Assembly (NCBI GenBank): GCA_001769275.1
Contig: MEOQ01000030.1
Location: forward strand, 1 to 64,000
DNA length: 64,000 bases
DNA from: Bacteroidetes bacterium GWF2_43_63
GTDB lineage: Bacteria > Bacteroidota > Bacteroidia > Bacteroidales > DTU049
Direction: 5' to 3'
In this document: one piece after another, positions 62,926 through 64,000 of the stretch
Numbering within the stretch: the first letter of the stretch is position 1
How the letters are laid out: each line of letters opens with the position of its first letter
Program-made: the position numbers and the translations under genes
Notes under the pieces: generated by a model
Databases searched by the model: none
Told to the model about the DNA's origin: nothing
The model's input: only the letters and a program-made list of their open reading frames with translations

Positions 62926-63615
62926 CTACCCAACTTCGCAAATTTTTTGCAAAATACGGGGATCGAGTATGGTAATCTCGCGATTCTCAACATCGATAAT
63001 CCTTTCTTTTTTCAGTTCCGACAACAATCTGACTGCATTTTCTTCGGATATTCCCGATAATTCACCCAGTTCGCGCCGAGTTAAACCGAGCTGAAACTGA
63101 TGGCTCCCATGGATTTTTGATAAATACAATAAACTCTCGGCTATACGACCTCTGATTTGTTTCTGATTGAGCGAAATCAGCTTGTTCATTATATTGGCAA
63201 CAGAACGACCAAATGCGGCGTTGAGAGAAACCAGCAATTCATGATCTTCGCGGTATAATTCCTTCACCAACTCCAGGTCAATCATGCAAATGCTGCTTTC
63301 TTCAAGTGCCATAATTGAATAAAAATAATGTGGTGACTCGAAAAATGACAGAAGCCCTATATAATCGCCCGGGCGCATTATGTATAAGATGATGTTATGG
63401 TTGTTGATACCTTCAATGTACAATTTTGCAGATCCACTCAAAAGAAATATTGCATGAGTTACATCGTTACCCTGACGGCAAATTTGTTCATGACGTTTAT
63501 ATGTTACATGTATTGTGTCAATATCAACTGCTTTTGGGGCGCGTCGGCAAAGCGAAGAAAATATTTCGCACTTGTAAAGGCAACTTTCGCATTTGATATT
63601 TTTACTCAATTTCAT
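62926..63615 (-). CDS. Crp/Fnr-family regulator with N-terminal cysteines
   Basis: 229 residues. The N-terminus bears four Cys in CESCLYKCEIFSSLC (about 9-23), a spacing compatible with an FNR-like iron-sulfur cluster or a zinc site. The cyclic-nucleotide-binding fold (about 30-145; FLLSGSAKLYIEGINNHNII, MRPGDYIGLLSFF) is followed by a winged HTH (LTRRELGELSGISEENAVRL, about 180-200). It converges with the DUF294 gene (2 bases apart) and diverges from the DUF485 gene, so it may control one or both. Confidence 0.85.
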   Translation of the reverse strand: MKLSKNIKCESCLYKCEIFSSLCRRAPKAVDIDTIHVTYKRHEQICRQGNDVTHAIFLLSGSAKLYIEGINNHNIILYIMRPGDYIGLLSFFESPHYFYSIMALEESSICMIDLELVKELYREDHELLVSLNAAFGRSVANIMNKLISLNQKQIRGRIAESLLYLSKIHGSHQFQLGLTRRELGELSGISEENAVRLLSELKKERIIDVENREITILDPRILQKICEVG

Positions 63616-63726
63616 GGTAACTATTTATTCATGAGTACAAATGTAAAAAAAAGTTGTTACAAAAGGTTGTTTAATATCAATGTTAACATGCAATTTTTAT
63701 AGACGTGAATAAATATCAATAAAAAC

Positions 63727-63734
63727 TATTTTTG
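63727..63734 (+). promoter_or_regulatory. -7 element of the DUF485 gene
   Basis: TATTTTTG, 35 bases before the ATG at 63769. No clear -33 TTG. A Shine-Dalgarno AAAGGAGG (63756-63763) is present, which is rare here. Confidence 0.55.
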
Positions 63735-63768
63735 ATTTTTAAAATAACTAAAAACAAAGGAGGTTTAA

Positions 63769-64000
63769 ATGCACCATGGACCAGCTGCAGAAATGGATAA
63801 AGATAACTCCACAGCTAAAAAGACCAAGCTGGGAATTATTTTGTTCCTGATTTACCTGTTTATTTATGCAGGTTTTGTATTTATTGGAATGGTATTCCCA
63901 AAAGCAATGGGAATGGAACTTTTTGGGGGCCAGAACATTGCCGTGTTGTACGGCATGGGCTTGATTATACTTGCTGTTCTAATGGGTATTATTTACAATA
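63769..64000 (+). CDS. DUF485 membrane protein (partial, runs off the window)
   Basis: First 77 codons, the frame still open at the edge. A His-rich start MHHGPAAEMDKDN is followed by a membrane segment (LGIILFLIYLFIYAGFVFIG), a loop KAMGMELFGGQ and a second segment (NIAVLYGMGLIILAVLMGII). This is the DUF485 topology. DUF485 usually precedes the acetate/solute:sodium symporter ActP, which I expect just past the window. The strong Shine-Dalgarno AAAGGAGG precedes it. Confidence 0.8.
   Translation, partial: MHHGPAAEMDKDNSTAKKTKLGIILFLIYLFIYAGFVFIGMVFPKAMGMELFGGQNIAVLYGMGLIILAVLMGIIYN

Overview
The window reads as a chromosome segment of a Bacteroidota bacterium, probably Bacteroidales-like, though the order is not provable from sequence alone. 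Five predicted secreted proteins end in a type IX secretion (Por/T9SS) sorting domain. Two adjacent FKBP-type lipoproteins resemble GldI-like gliding/secretion chaperones. There is a GH97 (SusB-like) glycosidase. Many gene starts follow the Bacteroidota promoter signature TAnnTTTG (-7), a few with TTG about 19-20 bases upstream, and most genes lack a Shine-Dalgarno sequence. No rRNA, CRISPR array, prophage or recognisable transposase gene is present. Two tRNA genes are present: Gly(CCC) and a CAT-anticodon Met (or lysidine Ile2).

Layout. 0.3-7.6 kb: two T9SS cargo proteins (a repeat propeller protein and a C25 gingipain-like protease), a DUF721 protein, an SSAT-like acetyltransferase, and an AAA_14/DUF4143 ATPase that appears to have inserted at the 3' end of the acetyltransferase gene. 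7.6-10.3 kb: a histidine phosphatase plus GGDEF pair bracketed by two copies of a ~200 bp MITE-like element. 10.3-13.1 kb: selD and mnmH (selenouridine in tRNA) and a small secreted protein. 13.4-15.4 kb: an aldehyde:ferredoxin oxidoreductase homologue. 15.4-16.4 kb: a gene-free kilobase ending in a striking palindromic operator-like array before an XRE regulator. 17-21 kb: ndk, a DHH phosphodiesterase, two FKBP lipoproteins and two small lipoproteins. 21.2-25.2 kb: a surface-glycan operon (GT4, formyltransferase-GINT1 fusion, flippase). 25-30 kb: DUF362 ferredoxin-like protein, tRNA-Gly with att-like duplications, two T9SS cargoes and RNase Z. 30.7-39.2 kb: rpsA, trmH-like, agmatinase-like, an SPFH/YdjI plus zinc-ribbon pair, and a class V PLP enzyme. 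39.9-40.5 kb: tRNA-Met followed by a four-helix-bundle (23S-IVS type) gene between repeats. 41-49 kb: a T9SS protein, an ATP-type PEP carboxykinase with an unusual ~220-residue C-terminal extension, a U32 peptidase-family protein and a SIMPL protein. 49.9-60 kb: a large hybrid histidine kinase, GH97, a YpfJ-type metalloprotease, a Tim44-like/zinc-ribbon/TerB-like protein and a phosphoesterase. 60-64 kb: a Cache-PAS-CBS-DUF294 protein, a Crp/Fnr regulator and the start of a DUF485 gene, which together look like an organic-acid (acetate) uptake and sensing locus.

The intergenic DNA is full of palindromic and degenerate dispersed repeats. I could group at least five families: CAGCACCCAAC-bounded units, CACGTTTTACGTG hairpins, AGCCAGTGGT runs, GGTTAAGGTCAAGG runs and the MITE-like pair. 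Several genes sit between direct repeats, which suggests small-scale gene mobility. The strongest candidates for something new are the PEP carboxykinase fusion, the Cache-DUF294/Crp-Fnr/DUF485 locus, the MITE-bracketed phosphatase-GGDEF pair and the DUF4143 insertion that regenerated the end of its target gene.
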